From NCBI RefSeq assembly GCF_900116765.1, contig NZ_UETC01000004.1, positions 248,001 to 312,000 on the forward strand: a stretch of DNA of 64,000 nucleotides, written 5' to 3'. This DNA is from Jannaschia seohaensis (GTDB taxonomy: Bacteria > Pseudomonadota > Alphaproteobacteria > Rhodobacterales > Rhodobacteraceae). The notes beneath the pieces were generated by a model, which ran no database searches, was not told where the DNA came from, and saw only the letters and a list, made by a program, of their open reading frames with translations. Below are positions 18,678 to 27,625 of the stretch, piece by piece. Numbering within the stretch: the stretch's first letter is position 1; the number at the start of each line of letters is the position of its first letter. The position numbers and the translations under genes were made by a program.

Positions 18678-20834
18678 ATGCGCGCCGTGAAGTGGCTTTA
18701 TGCCCTGTCCTGCGGCTTGCTCGTGGGCGCCACCGCCGTGGTCTACAGCATTTCGTTCTTTGCGATCGTGTTCACGGGCGATCTTGCCACGCACGCCGAG
18801 GCCTGGGTGGGCGCATCACTGATCGCTGCCGGGGTGATGAGCATCGTCGGCGGCTTGTTCTTTTCATGGAGCGGGACGATCATGCACCCGCAGGACGTGA
18901 CGGCTGCCCTGTTGTCGATCGCGGCCGCGCATGTCGCGGCTGGACTTGCCGGCGCTGCACAGGCGGAGATCGTGGGCACCATCCTGTCGATGATCGCGGT
19001 CACGACCGTGGCTGCCGGGATCGCGGCCTTCCTGCTGGGCCGGGCCCGATTGAGCTACGTCGTTCACGCCATTCCCTACCCGGTCGTGCTCGGATTTCTG
19101 GCGGCAACCGGTTTCCTGCTCGTCCTCGGCGCGGTCGGGATGGCCATTGAACGCACCACAACGGTCTGGACTATCTCGGAAGCGGTCCGTGCCGACGCCA
19201 TCATGCAATGGATGCCCTGGCTTGCCGCCAGCGCGGTTATCTTTCTTCTGAGCCTTCGCATCCGCTCCCCCCTGCTCTTGCCGGTCTCCGTCGGCGTGAC
19301 ACTGGCGGTCTTCTATACGGTCGTCGCCGCGGGGCCCGGCCTTGCTCAAGTTCAGTCCAGTGGCGTGATGTTGGCGCCCCCGGACGGCGCGCAGGGCGCG
19401 CGTCTCGCTGTTTCGCTCTACGGCGCGGCGAACTGGTCGGCGATCACCTCGGAGCTTCCGGTGCTGATGGCGGTCGTGGGGCTTACCATCGTGGGCGGAT
19501 TGCTGAACCTGACCGGCGTGCGCTACGCGACCGGGCAGTCTCTCGACCTCGACCGCGATCTCAGGGCCATCGGCGCCGCCAATGTCGCGGGCGGCGCGGC
19601 AGGCGGACTGGTGGGCTACCCGGTCGTGAGCACCTCCTATCTTGGCTGGAGAGTTGGACTGAAGGGCCTCGGCGCCCCCGTCGCCGCTGCGGGCACCTGC
19701 GGCGCGGTCGGGCTTTTTGGCGCCGAGCTACTTGCCCTTCTGCCGAGAGGTCTCTTTGCGACGATCATCGGCTTTCTGGGTCTCGATCTCCTCGTGTCGT
19801 CCCTCAAGGCCGCCCAACAGCGCCTTTCCAGAACGGATCGCCTTCTGTTCACCGGAGTGGTGACCATGGCCGTGACCGTTGGCGTTCTTGAGGCCATGGC
19901 CGTCGGCTTCATCGCCGCCATCGTGCTTTTCGCCCGGGCCGCAAGCCAAGTGGACGTTCTGCATGCTCGGCACACCCTGGCCACAAGAACCTCCCGCACG
20001 GAACGCCCCAGCGCCGACATGCGGCACCTTGCACGCAGCGGACAGGATATCGTGATCATCGAACTCCAAGGTTTCCTGTTTTTCGGGGCCTGCACCCGTC
20101 TGCGAAGCATCGCTGACCAGGAGCTCGTGAAAGCGGGGCGCCCGCCTGACGGGATCGTCCTGGATTTCTCGCGCGTCGGCGGCCTGGACATTTCGGCCGC
20201 GCTGGCCTTCGCAGAGCTTCGAAGCCAATGTGCGACCATCGGGGTGGACCTGGTCGTGGCCGGCGCCCGGACTGCGGTGAAAGCGATGCTCGGCGCTGTC
20301 GATGCCCAGGGAAGCGACGCGATCACGTCATACGGAACGCTTGACGAAGCGCTCTTCGCTGTCGAGGAGACGCTTCTCTCCTCGACCGAGAGGCTTGGCA
20401 GGCCTCGTGGTGGCACCACTTTCCTCGACGACCTCGCAGATCTGCACCCGGGCTTCGACCCCTTGCGTTTCTGCGAGGTGACCACGGCGAAGGCGGGAAC
20501 CCGCATCCTCTGCGGACAGGACGATGCGCGGGAACTGTTCGTGCTCATTTCAGGACGCGCCCGCGCAACTCTCCGAAACGGGTCCGATCGGAGCCATGTC
20601 GTCGCCCGCTTTCTTCCGGGTACTGTCATCGGTGAGATCGCTCTATACAACGGCACCCCCCGGTCGGCGGAAGTCGAGGCAGAGACCGACTGCAGGTTGC
20701 TGCGGATCGACCGGCAGTCGATCCTCTGGTCGAACTCCGGATCCGGAGCTCTCTCGACAGACTTCCATCGACTGCTTGCCGAGACGCTGGCCAGTCGGCT
20801 TCAGCGCTACATGACATACGTGACCGAGATCTGA
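18678..20834 (+). CDS. SulP-family anion transporter with STAS and cyclic-nucleotide-binding domains
   Basis: A 718-residue inner-membrane transporter. About 430 residues carry the SulP membrane core (10 or more hydrophobic segments, with YPVVLGFLAATGF and LNLTGVRYATG). A STAS domain follows (IVIIELQGFLFFGACTRLR ... IVLDFSRVGGLDISAA), then a C-terminal cyclic-nucleotide-binding domain (LFVLISGRARATL ... GTVIGEIALYNGTPRSA). The substrate may be sulfate, bicarbonate or another anion. The cNMP domain suggests gating or regulation by a nucleotide. The ATG at 18678 is chosen because the membrane core starts there; upstream codons overlap the divergent gene. The Shine-Dalgarno sequence is weak. Confidence 0.87.
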   Translation: MRAVKWLYALSCGLLVGATAVVYSISFFAIVFTGDLATHAEAWVGASLIAAGVMSIVGGLFFSWSGTIMHPQDVTAALLSIAAAHVAAGLAGAAQAEIVGTILSMIAVTTVAAGIAAFLLGRARLSYVVHAIPYPVVLGFLAATGFLLVLGAVGMAIERTTTVWTISEAVRADAIMQWMPWLAASAVIFLLSLRIRSPLLLPVSVGVTLAVFYTVVAAGPGLAQVQSSGVMLAPPDGAQGARLAVSLYGAANWSAITSELPVLMAVVGLTIVGGLLNLTGVRYATGQSLDLDRDLRAIGAANVAGGAAGGLVGYPVVSTSYLGWRVGLKGLGAPVAAAGTCGAVGLFGAELLALLPRGLFATIIGFLGLDLLVSSLKAAQQRLSRTDRLLFTGVVTMAVTVGVLEAMAVGFIAAIVLFARAASQVDVLHARHTLATRTSRTERPSADMRHLARSGQDIVIIELQGFLFFGACTRLRSIADQELVKAGRPPDGIVLDFSRVGGLDISAALAFAELRSQCATIGVDLVVAGARTAVKAMLGAVDAQGSDAITSYGTLDEALFAVEETLLSSTERLGRPRGGTTFLDDLADLHPGFDPLRFCEVTTAKAGTRILCGQDDARELFVLISGRARATLRNGSDRSHVVARFLPGTVIGEIALYNGTPRSAEVEAETDCRLLRIDRQSILWSNSGSGALSTDFHRLLAETLASRLQRYMTYVTEI

Positions 20835-21548
20835 CCGAGCGCGTCTCGGCCTCCGAAGCGATCAATTCGTGAGCTTGCCGCGTTTGGCTTTGAGCGAACA
20901 AGCTCGCTACCAAGCGTTCCGCGCCGGTTTGATGCCTCTCTTGTCGGCACGACGGACCTTGCCCCCCCCGGAGTAGCGAAGGTTTGGGACCCGGCCTTCG
21001 TGACGAATATCAGCTCTACTGCGGCGCAGCATTCTGCCATTTGGCCGGCGCGTGGCGGACGTGCGATCTCCGTTCCATCGGGTCGAGCGCGACCAGTATC
21101 GGGATGTTCCGCCATCTCCCCCAAAAGAGACAGGTGTATCTGACACCTTGCATGCTCTGCACCAAATCTGCACAGCCATGAAGGCCGGAGAATATCGGCC
21201 CCGAGAGACCGCCTCCGCGCCTTTTGGTGCCGCTGCTCAGCGCCAACCGCACAACCTACCGGAACAACGAGAAATTCTAGCCGATGACACGTGCGGAGAA
21301 ACGGTTTCCAAGGGCAAGGGGCGGAGCGGTCGCTCGAGCACCTCGGGCGCATGGCTTGCCGATGTCTTCCCTGTGGCTCCGTACTCTCATAGTCAGGAGT
21401 CTCCGGTAAACCGGGGCGCTTCAGATCGTCGATGACCCACCTTGGCACACCATACGCAGTCGGGGACGGTCACACCATTAGACCCCCGTTACGCAACAAA
21501 GCCCCCGGCGCTTTTTAAAGTGCTACAGAACAACGGCACAAAGAAAGG
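20835..21548. other. Intergenic stretch without a supported gene
   Basis: About 700 bp with only short, mutually overlapping frames on both strands. None resembles a family I can name. Base composition becomes more AT-rich towards 21.5 kb, next to the channel gene. It may contain decayed mobile-element DNA, but I cannot identify it. Confidence 0.4.
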
Positions 21549-21995
21549 ATGACTGAGGTAATGTTTGGCCAGTTGGCGCTGGGAGGCGCGATAACGTTCT
21601 TCTCTTTGACTGGGGCCGCACTTATGTGGTGGATTTTAAACGAAGCACTCTTGTTTATGGAAGCTTGGCTGCGACGCCCTCCAAAACCGGCCAAATCACT
21701 TATCGTTGTATTGATGGCCGTCCTTGCAACTATGGCAATGATGACCTTTGGTGTATGGCTTTGGGCAATAATCTTTGTGCAAATGCTGGTCTTCAACTCA
21801 TTGGAGGAAGCCGTGTACTATTCTCTTGTTGCCTATACAACTCTGGGCTTGGGAGACGTTGTGGTTCCGCAGGATCAGCGGCTTTTGGGCGGGATGACAG
21901 GCGCAAATGGTTTTTTGATGTTTGGCCTTATGACCGCTATGTTGACCGATACTTTTCGGCATGTGCGACGAGTGCAACGAAATTTACGGGACTGA
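21549..21995 (+). CDS. Two-helix potassium-channel-like protein
   Basis: A 148-residue membrane protein with an N-terminal hydrophobic segment, a second segment (SLIVVLMAVLATMAMMTFGVW), a pore-like loop YTTLGLGDVVVP and a last helix (GFLMFGLMTAMLTDTF). TLGLGD sits where potassium channels have TVGYGD, so selectivity may be relaxed. The general form is that of ion_trans_2 proteins. An in-frame ATG at 21561 with GAGG just upstream is an alternative start; the ATG at 21549 lies directly behind AAAGG with no spacing. The gene is more AT-rich than its surroundings, which hints at transfer. Confidence 0.75.
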   Translation: MTEVMFGQLALGGAITFFSLTGAALMWWILNEALLFMEAWLRRPPKPAKSLIVVLMAVLATMAMMTFGVWLWAIIFVQMLVFNSLEEAVYYSLVAYTTLGLGDVVVPQDQRLLGGMTGANGFLMFGLMTAMLTDTFRHVRRVQRNLRD

Positions 21996-22283
21996 TGCCC
22001 TCCTGCTGGAAAGCGGCAAACGCCCTCGACCGTGTGGATAAAACCTTATCCTGACGACAGTGCCGTGATTCACGCTGCCCGACTGTGATCGGGTGGGGGG
22101 ACAGGGTATCGGGCGATCTCGCGTTCAGCGGGAAATCCGTCCCCCAAACGGATTGCTGCTCCGCCTCACCGCGAAGAGCACGACCCACCTCCGCACGAAC
22201 GGGTGGGGCCTCGCGAACTCGCACTTTGATCCTGAAAGGGAATGACGTCTGACAGGCCTACCCGGTTCAAGCGGTCTGGCGCA

Positions 22284-23210
22284 CTACAAGCCCGGAAAGT
22301 CCGCGTAGACTAGGGCATGATCACTTGCATGAGGTCCGCTATCTAACCAGAAAGGTTGAAAATTCGGCGAAATCTGTCGCACCGGCTGCATGCCTGACCT
22401 GATGATATGCGGACGGACATCTGGATACTCCTCGGCCAACCTGGGTGAGACGAAGATCCGATCGGGTCGCGAATGGAGATGCTTGTCTGGCATGTCGTAG
22501 GTCCAATCCGTTCCCGGCGTGAGCCGATCAAGTAAGTCTACCGCGAAGTTTGATTTGAGCGGCTGCAGTGCTGACCTCGACATAACGTCCGCGCGCGCCG
22601 GCTCGTTGAAGTCACCGAGAATGATCCAGCGTTCGCTCATAGGGTCCGCGAAGCGCGCCTCGACGATCTTTCGAACCGAGCGGGCTTCTGCTTCCCGGAC
22701 GAGACGTGCCTTTGCAGCGTCGGGATACGGAGCCTTGAAGTGGCAGACGAAGAGGGTGACGCTGCCAAATTCGAGCTGCAAACAATCGCGCCGAAAGATT
22801 GGACGATCGTGCAGGTCGGCGGGCAGGTCTGCCAGCCCTAGGTCGGCTCCCGTCAGTTCCGCATGGCTCGTTGTGCTGACGGGCTGTTGCCGCGACATTG
22901 CGGCGACGTTCAGACCGCGTCCGTCGTTTCCCTTGAAGCAGTATCGGTGAGGATACCCAGGCAATCCCGCCGCAAGCAGAAACCGGTCGTGGAAGAAGTC
23001 CAACGCCGCTAGGTCAAAGACCTCCTGCAGGGCGAGTATATCCGCCTGGGCGCTCGCAATGACCTTTGCCGTCTCAACCCTGTCAGCACGCGCAAGATCA
23101 GTCGGGCGAAGCATCTCCCGCCGATCCTGATCCGAAGCGCCGTCAAGCGTTGGGCGTCCGTCGCGGGTGCGAAGCCGTAGGTTCTGAAGGTTGAAGGTCG
23201 CTATTCGCAT
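22284..23210 (-). CDS. Endonuclease/exonuclease/phosphatase-family protein
   Basis: A 308-residue protein of the EEP (DNase I-like) fold. It begins with the usual first strand (MRIATFNLQNL), has the metal ligand Glu in LALQEVFD, the GDFNEP motif near residue 200, and the terminal catalytic SDHALVYADF. It has no signal peptide. It could be a phosphodiesterase, a nuclease or an inositol phosphatase-like enzyme; the sequence does not decide. It stands alone, with accessory or scarred DNA on both sides. Confidence 0.85.
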   Translation of the reverse strand: MRIATFNLQNLRLRTRDGRPTLDGASDQDRREMLRPTDLARADRVETAKVIASAQADILALQEVFDLAALDFFHDRFLLAAGLPGYPHRYCFKGNDGRGLNVAAMSRQQPVSTTSHAELTGADLGLADLPADLHDRPIFRRDCLQLEFGSVTLFVCHFKAPYPDAAKARLVREAEARSVRKIVEARFADPMSERWIILGDFNEPARADVMSRSALQPLKSNFAVDLLDRLTPGTDWTYDMPDKHLHSRPDRIFVSPRLAEEYPDVRPHIIRSGMQPVRQISPNFQPFWLDSGPHASDHALVYADFPGL

Positions 23211-23299
23211 GGCGCCTATCCCTGCACGGTGGTCAGCGTGAACTGCACCGAGCTTACTGCAATCGTCCTCTCGAAGTAGCAGGAGGAGCGCCGTGTCGA

Positions 23300-23620
23300 G
23301 TGCCCTTACATCATGGCTGGGAAACCGATGCAGAAAGCTCGCGGCGCCCTCGGACTGATGGCGGCTCGCCGCTCGCTGGGGAAAGCTTCAACGGTCGGCT
23401 CCGTGAAGAATACCTGAACGCGCACCTCTTCGGTGGTCCGCACCTTGCCCGCCGATTGACTGCGGCATGGCGCGACGACGACAACCATCACCGCTCGCAT
23501 ACGCGCCTCGACGGGCTCACGCCGCGGGAATATTTCAACAGGTCAGAGAGGGACCCAACCCGGAGCGGACTCAGCTTCTTATCGAGGACAACAAGGGGAG
23601 CGGGTCACCTGGCTTTTTCA
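23300..23620 (+). pseudogene. IS3-family transposase C-terminal remnant
   Basis: The translation ESFNGRLREEYLNAHLFGGPH ... NHHRSHTRLDGLTPREYF is the C-terminal end of an IS3-family OrfB (DDE domain; ESFNGRLR holds the last catalytic Glu). About the last 70-80 codons survive. The N-terminal part, OrfA and both ends of the element are absent. Confidence 0.8.
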
Positions 23621-23687
23621 TGCGCTACCGAAGGCAGGCCAGCTTGACCCAGGAGGCAGATCTTCCGACAGGTAAGAAATACTGAAG

Positions 23688-23876
23688 TCAGGCCTTCTGG
23701 CCCAGCGGGCTCAGCGCACGCATGAAACGAGGCATCCAGTTGAGAAGCTTGGCGACGGCTCCGCGTCGTTGCGGAGCCGCCTTGCGGTTATGAAGATCGA
23801 ATTCCTCCTGCGAAGGCAGTTTCGGTAGCAGATCGGCTTTTCTGATCTTCGTTGCACTTACCGTCATTTGACACAT
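23688..23876 (-). CDS. Possible small basic protein
   Basis: A 62-codon frame giving MCQMTVSATKIRKADLL..., ending with a helical basic segment (VAKLLNWMPRFMRALSP). An ATG three codons in is an alternative start. The Shine-Dalgarno is poor and no family is recognised. It is kept because the C-terminal part looks like an amphipathic helix and no better frame covers this 190 bp. The long in-frame extension upstream overlaps the IS5 remnant and is not real. Confidence 0.3.
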   Translation of the reverse strand: MCQMTVSATKIRKADLLPKLPSQEEFDLHNRKAAPQRRGAVAKLLNWMPRFMRALSPLGQKA

Positions 23877-24079
23877 CACTCGATACACACTCGTTACGCT
23901 CTTGCGTGTCGCCCTGGCGGGAACACGACCGCTTACTCTCATCACGATACCGGTGGGAGGCGACGCGATGAACATTACCAGTTGGTCATTTCGCCGGACC
24001 TTCCGAAAACAATTCTGGCCGCGGCGGTCGAAAACAGCAGAAACCGATGACAATCGGCCAACATTCAGGCGGTGGCAAG

Positions 24080-24560
24080 TGACCTGCATCTGGTCGTCTG
24101 TCGGTTGAAGTCCTGCGCCATGGGGCGCTAGGCTAACGGCGGCACGCTGTGCATCTTTGTCTCGACGTGACTCCGGCGGCGGTATCGTTCCGGGCCACCC
24201 TGGGACCGACGGCGGGCCTGTCCCACGATCGTCGTCTCCACAGCGCAAGGCTGAGAAATTCTCGGTACATACGGCCTTGTTTCGGGCCATGGTGACGGCT
24301 GAGATGGCCGTCCATGGCATCGCGTTGCTTCGGGTAGGATCATGGCGTGAGCGCCGCGGTCGGCAATGGCGTCATAGCATTTGCGCGTGTCCTAGGCGAC
24401 CTCGGCATTAATGCTGCTGAGCCGTTCGTCCGCTGGGATCTAGCCGAGCAGGTCCGTCAGCAATGGCACGTCGCCGATATGGTTTCCGGTGACCTCGATC
24501 GCGCGGGTTTTCAGTGGTTCCTCATTAATCCCGAGCCACCTCTGTCCCCATATCTGCTGC
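24080..24560 (-). pseudogene. IS5-family transposase remnant
   Basis: Read on the minus strand, the sequence gives WGQRWLGINEEPLKTRAIEVTG, NHIGDVPLLTDLLG, then a stop, IPADERLSSINAEVA, another stop, DTRKCYDAIADRGAHAMI and, after frame changes, RRRSHVETKMHSV and MAQDFNRQ. These follow in order the DDE domain of a common alphaproteobacterial IS5-type transposase. In-frame stops and frameshifts make it dead. The plus-strand frame at 24347-24685 is its antisense shadow. Confidence 0.8.
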
Positions 24561-24860
24561 ATATGTGTACAATGGACAGAGTGGGGAGGATCTCGCAACG
24601 TGGCGATATTGATCCGGGCCGGGGGGACTTTGCACTTTACACGCCACGGCTGTCTTCGGCAGCTATGGATCAGGCGCATGCATAGAATTGTCGCAAAAGA
24701 GAGCGAAAACGGCCCGAAAGTCGCCACCGTGCCCGCTTATTGTCCGGTCTGCAATCGGGCTTCCATGTCGTTTTCAAGGTCGAAAACAGGTACGGTCAAC
24801 TTGGCGAAATGCTCCCCTGTAATTCCCTTGCCTCGCCTTGCGCGGAACGCATTCAGTTCT

Positions 24861-25526
24861 ATGAACAACAAGGGAATAGCCGAAGACTCAGCTTCGGAGA
24901 ACCGCTTGCAGCACTGTGTGCCGGCGATCGAATTCGGTCGGGAGGAGGAGCCCCGTATTGTCGGGGGTAGGATAAAATGGTTTGATCCAGAGCGAGGCTT
25001 TGGCTTCGTGCAGTCCGAAGAGGTAGACTGCGATATACTGTTGCATGCCAACGTCCTTAGTGAGTTCGGACAAACTTCGATCAGCAGCGGAAGTCTGGTC
25101 AGGATTCTTGTTCAGGATCGCGCTCGCGGACTGCAGGCCGTCGAGTTAATCTCCGTGAAAACGCCGAACCCAGACGGCCCTGTCGGTACCGGGCATGATT
25201 TGACCGACCTCACACGGCCAGTCGACAGTTCCGTGCCCTATCTGCCCGCGCGCGTAAAGTGGTTCGATCACACGAAAGGCTTCGGCTTCGCAAACACCTT
25301 TCGCGACGACAGGGATGTCTTCCTGCATGCCAGCGTCCTGCAACGCTTTGGCTTAACCAAATTGGCGCCTGCTGAAGCGATCTGTCTGCGTGCCGTCGAT
25401 CGTGAGAACGGTCGCGTGGCCGTAGAAGTTCGGCGTTGGAACTTCCCGCCACCCACAGTCGCCCATTCTGATGCGACATCCTTGGAAGGCGATTCAAGGT
25501 CTCACCAAGACGAAGGCAAACTGTGA
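24861..25526 (+). CDS. Double cold-shock-domain protein
   Basis: A 221-residue protein with two cold-shock (S1-like OB) domains, at about residues 34-100 and 143-205. Each has its RNP1-like motif: KWFDPERGFGFV in the first and KWFDHTKGFGFAN in the second, with DVFLHASVL as RNP2 in the second and DILLHANVL in the first. Double-CSD proteins of this length are common in alphaproteobacteria and bind RNA or single-stranded DNA. The ATG at 24861 is chosen because the upstream extension is rich in Ser/Arg without family resemblance; the Shine-Dalgarno is weak. It is convergent with luxI. Confidence 0.82.
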   Translation: MNNKGIAEDSASENRLQHCVPAIEFGREEEPRIVGGRIKWFDPERGFGFVQSEEVDCDILLHANVLSEFGQTSISSGSLVRILVQDRARGLQAVELISVKTPNPDGPVGTGHDLTDLTRPVDSSVPYLPARVKWFDHTKGFGFANTFRDDRDVFLHASVLQRFGLTKLAPAEAICLRAVDRENGRVAVEVRRWNFPPPTVAHSDATSLEGDSRSHQDEGKL

Positions 25527-25604
25527 CAACGGCTGTCAGCGAGGCCCGACGCTGATGGAGAGAGGATCATCACATCTGGATGCCTCAGAAGCGTGGAAGC
25601 CGAA

Positions 25605-26270
25605 TTAGCTTATCCGGTTGAGGCGCGTCTCGATAACTTCGCCGAGTTCGGCGTCTATTCCCAATTCGGCCAGACGTCCCAGGGCGCGTTCCGCCTTGCA
25701 GCGGAAGACCGCATATTCGCGTCCATCGTCCTCGCTGACGACCGGATAGGTCAGTCGGTCGATTTGTAGCCCGACCAGAGCTGCGGTTCGCTGCAAGGGA
25801 AGAGGTGAAAGCGTGAGGAACGAGGTGCCACCCGCTTGCGTGACGATCCGGACCAAGCCATCGATGATGAGGGCCAGGCACTGCATCCTGCGAAGCCTCG
25901 ACCTTAAGTGATCGGACACAACGAGACGGGTTCCCTCCCAAGTCTTCTCTGGCGGGTAGGCCGCCGGATCGAACCCTATCGAGGGGCCTCCTGCCATGAG
26001 TCCCCGGGAGAAGTCGTTGAGCATATAGGTGTAAATGCCCCAGGAGGCATCACAAGGTTGGCAGCGCGCGCCCCCGATGACCTGCCCGCCTTCCAGGACG
26101 ATGGAGTATTTCGCCAAAGGCGTGTCATACTGGTCCATCTCCACGATCCCATCGGTCGGGAGCCGCCAGCCCAACTGGTCGACGAAGAAACTCTTCCTCA
26201 GCTTGAGAAAGTCATAGAAGGCAGACCCATGCAAATGCATGGTCGACATGTCGAACGTTACGCTGCGCAT
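25605..26270 (-). CDS. Acyl-homoserine-lactone synthase (LuxI family)
   Basis: A 221-residue LuxI-type synthase that makes N-acyl-homoserine lactones from SAM and acyl-ACP. The family's invariant residues sit at their usual numbers: R25, F29, W35, D46, D49 and R69 (in GGARC), with the WEGTRLVV segment (Glu and Arg near 101-104) present. It lies 114 bp downstream of luxR on the same strand, with a hairpin just ahead of its start. The product's chain length cannot be predicted. Confidence 0.93.
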   Translation of the reverse strand: MRSVTFDMSTMHLHGSAFYDFLKLRKSFFVDQLGWRLPTDGIVEMDQYDTPLAKYSIVLEGGQVIGGARCQPCDASWGIYTYMLNDFSRGLMAGGPSIGFDPAAYPPEKTWEGTRLVVSDHLRSRLRRMQCLALIIDGLVRIVTQAGGTSFLTLSPLPLQRTAALVGLQIDRLTYPVVSEDDGREYAVFRCKAERALGRLAELGIDAELGEVIETRLNRIS

Positions 26271-26280
26271 CTGCTGCTCG

Positions 26281-26304
26281 TGCCCTTTTTGGGCTAAAAA
26301 GGCA
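26281..26304 (-). promoter_or_regulatory. Hairpin just upstream of luxI
   Basis: An inverted repeat, TGCC(C)TTTTT / AAAAAGGCA with a 5-nt GGGCT loop and one bulged base. It ends 11 nt before the luxI start codon, where the ribosome binding site should be. It could form a hairpin that masks translation initiation, or be a lux-box-like operator. It is a structural prediction only. Confidence 0.4.
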
Positions 26305-26384
26305 GATATCTTAGGTAAATGTTAACGTCTAACCGGAGGTGAGAGCGTCATGGTCGTCAAGTGAGGTATTAATCACACAGGCGC

Positions 26385-27002
26385 TCAGAGCAGGCCGTAT
26401 CCTACCGCCAGGGAGACCGCATGCGGGGTCGTCCGCGCACCGAGCTTGTCCTTGGCGCTCCGGAGGCGCTGCTTCACGGCCCCTTCCGAGATGGAGAGCT
26501 TGAATGCGATCTCCTTGATGAGCTCTCCGTCTCTGATCGCGGCCAGGACCTCAGTCTCGGCTTCGGTGACGTCGTCCGGCGCTGTCAGATCGGAAAACAG
26601 AAGCTCCAGCCTGCGCTCGAGTTCCTTTATCTCACTCGGCTCGAACTCTCTATCGGAGCGGCAAAAATTTCCGAAGCTTCTGATGCTCGCATCTTGTTCG
26701 TCCCGGATCGAGATCGCCGCACCGAAGTTGAGGTCGTATCGCGCGGCCTCCCGCAGGACCCCGGCTGTATCAGAAATGTCGATCTCGCTCCATCGAATGG
26801 AGCCCACGTTGCAATAGACCCACCGGAGTACGGGATCCATCATCAGCAGACCCTGCTGGGTGTACTTGTGCACCCATGGGCGTGGTAGATCGTTATACTC
26901 GAATTCAGGAAGCAGGAACTCGATCCGGAAAGCGATGTAGAATCCGGCATTCGCCATCTCATCGAAACCGTAGTCCCGGATCTGGGATTCGGTGACCGTC
27001 AT
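26385..27002 (-). CDS. LuxR-family quorum-sensing regulator
   Basis: A 205-residue regulator with an N-terminal autoinducer-binding domain (about 1-135) and a C-terminal LuxR-type HTH (about 140-205, core IKEIAFKLSISEGAVKQRL). The ligand-pocket signature W43-x3-Y47-x8-D56 and W71 (IRWSEI) matches AHL-binding homologues. It lies upstream of luxI in the same direction, so it is probably its cognate receptor. It is divergent from the HTH-less paralogue, across a 122-bp gap. Confidence 0.93.
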   Translation of the reverse strand: MTVTESQIRDYGFDEMANAGFYIAFRIEFLLPEFEYNDLPRPWVHKYTQQGLLMMDPVLRWVYCNVGSIRWSEIDISDTAGVLREAARYDLNFGAAISIRDEQDASIRSFGNFCRSDREFEPSEIKELERRLELLFSDLTAPDDVTEAETEVLAAIRDGELIKEIAFKLSISEGAVKQRLRSAKDKLGARTTPHAVSLAVGYGLL

Positions 27003-27124
27003 GTCGAAGAACCTTCGGTCACAACGGCGTTGCGTCGCCTACTCCCAGTCGGATAACGAGAAGCGACGGTGGGCACAGCGCGCGTAGTATGGCCCCTCAT
27101 GAAGGTCGATCGAGGGACGAAAAC

Positions 27125-27625
27125 ATGGATAAAGCTACTCAGCTCATCGGCCTGTTCGATGGCCTCGATGAGATGAGTCCGAGCGGATACGCCATCGGGC
27201 TCCATCTCAGCTTCACGACGTCGAAGTACATCTTCCAGGCATATCCCCGTGAGTGGATGGAGGTGTACTCGCGCAAAGGTCTGATCTTGCAGGATCCCAC
27301 CATTCGCTGGGGGGTCGAGAACACCGGCGCGATACGCTGGTCCGATCTGGAGCGCTCGGACCCGGGCGGCGTCATCAACGAGGCTCGCTTGCACGGCTTG
27401 GTCGAGGGCGTCTCCATTTCGTTTGCGACAGATAGCTCCCGATCCCTGGCCAGCTTCGCCACGCCAGGCGAACGTTTCGACGACGCGACCGTGGCGGAGC
27501 TCTCCGGAAGGCTCCGCAAGATGCACGAGATCACCGCCGATATCGAAGCGGATTCTCCAGAGGACGAGCGTATCCGACGCTTCGCAGCCTCTTTGTCCGT
27601 CAGGGGATCCCACGGCGGCTCCTAA
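27125..27625 (+). CDS. LuxR-like autoinducer-binding protein lacking the HTH domain
   Basis: A 166-residue protein that aligns with the N-terminal domain of the neighbouring LuxR. It keeps the pocket pattern W44-x3-Y48-x8-D57 and W72 (AIRWSDL), but the frame ends after a short charged tail (DSPEDERIRRFAASL) with no helix-turn-helix. The ATG at 27125 has GAGGGA 8 nt upstream. Such HTH-less LuxR relatives can act as dominant-negative partners, as Agrobacterium TrlR does for TraR. It may tune the LuxR here by heterodimer formation or by sequestering the signal; that is inference. Confidence 0.85.
   Translation: MDKATQLIGLFDGLDEMSPSGYAIGLHLSFTTSKYIFQAYPREWMEVYSRKGLILQDPTIRWGVENTGAIRWSDLERSDPGGVINEARLHGLVEGVSISFATDSSRSLASFATPGERFDDATVAELSGRLRKMHEITADIEADSPEDERIRRFAASLSVRGSHGGS

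Noticed and set aside
24347-24685. A 112-codon plus frame resembling proteins often annotated next to transposases
   Set aside because: It is antisense to the IS5 transposase remnant on the minus strand.
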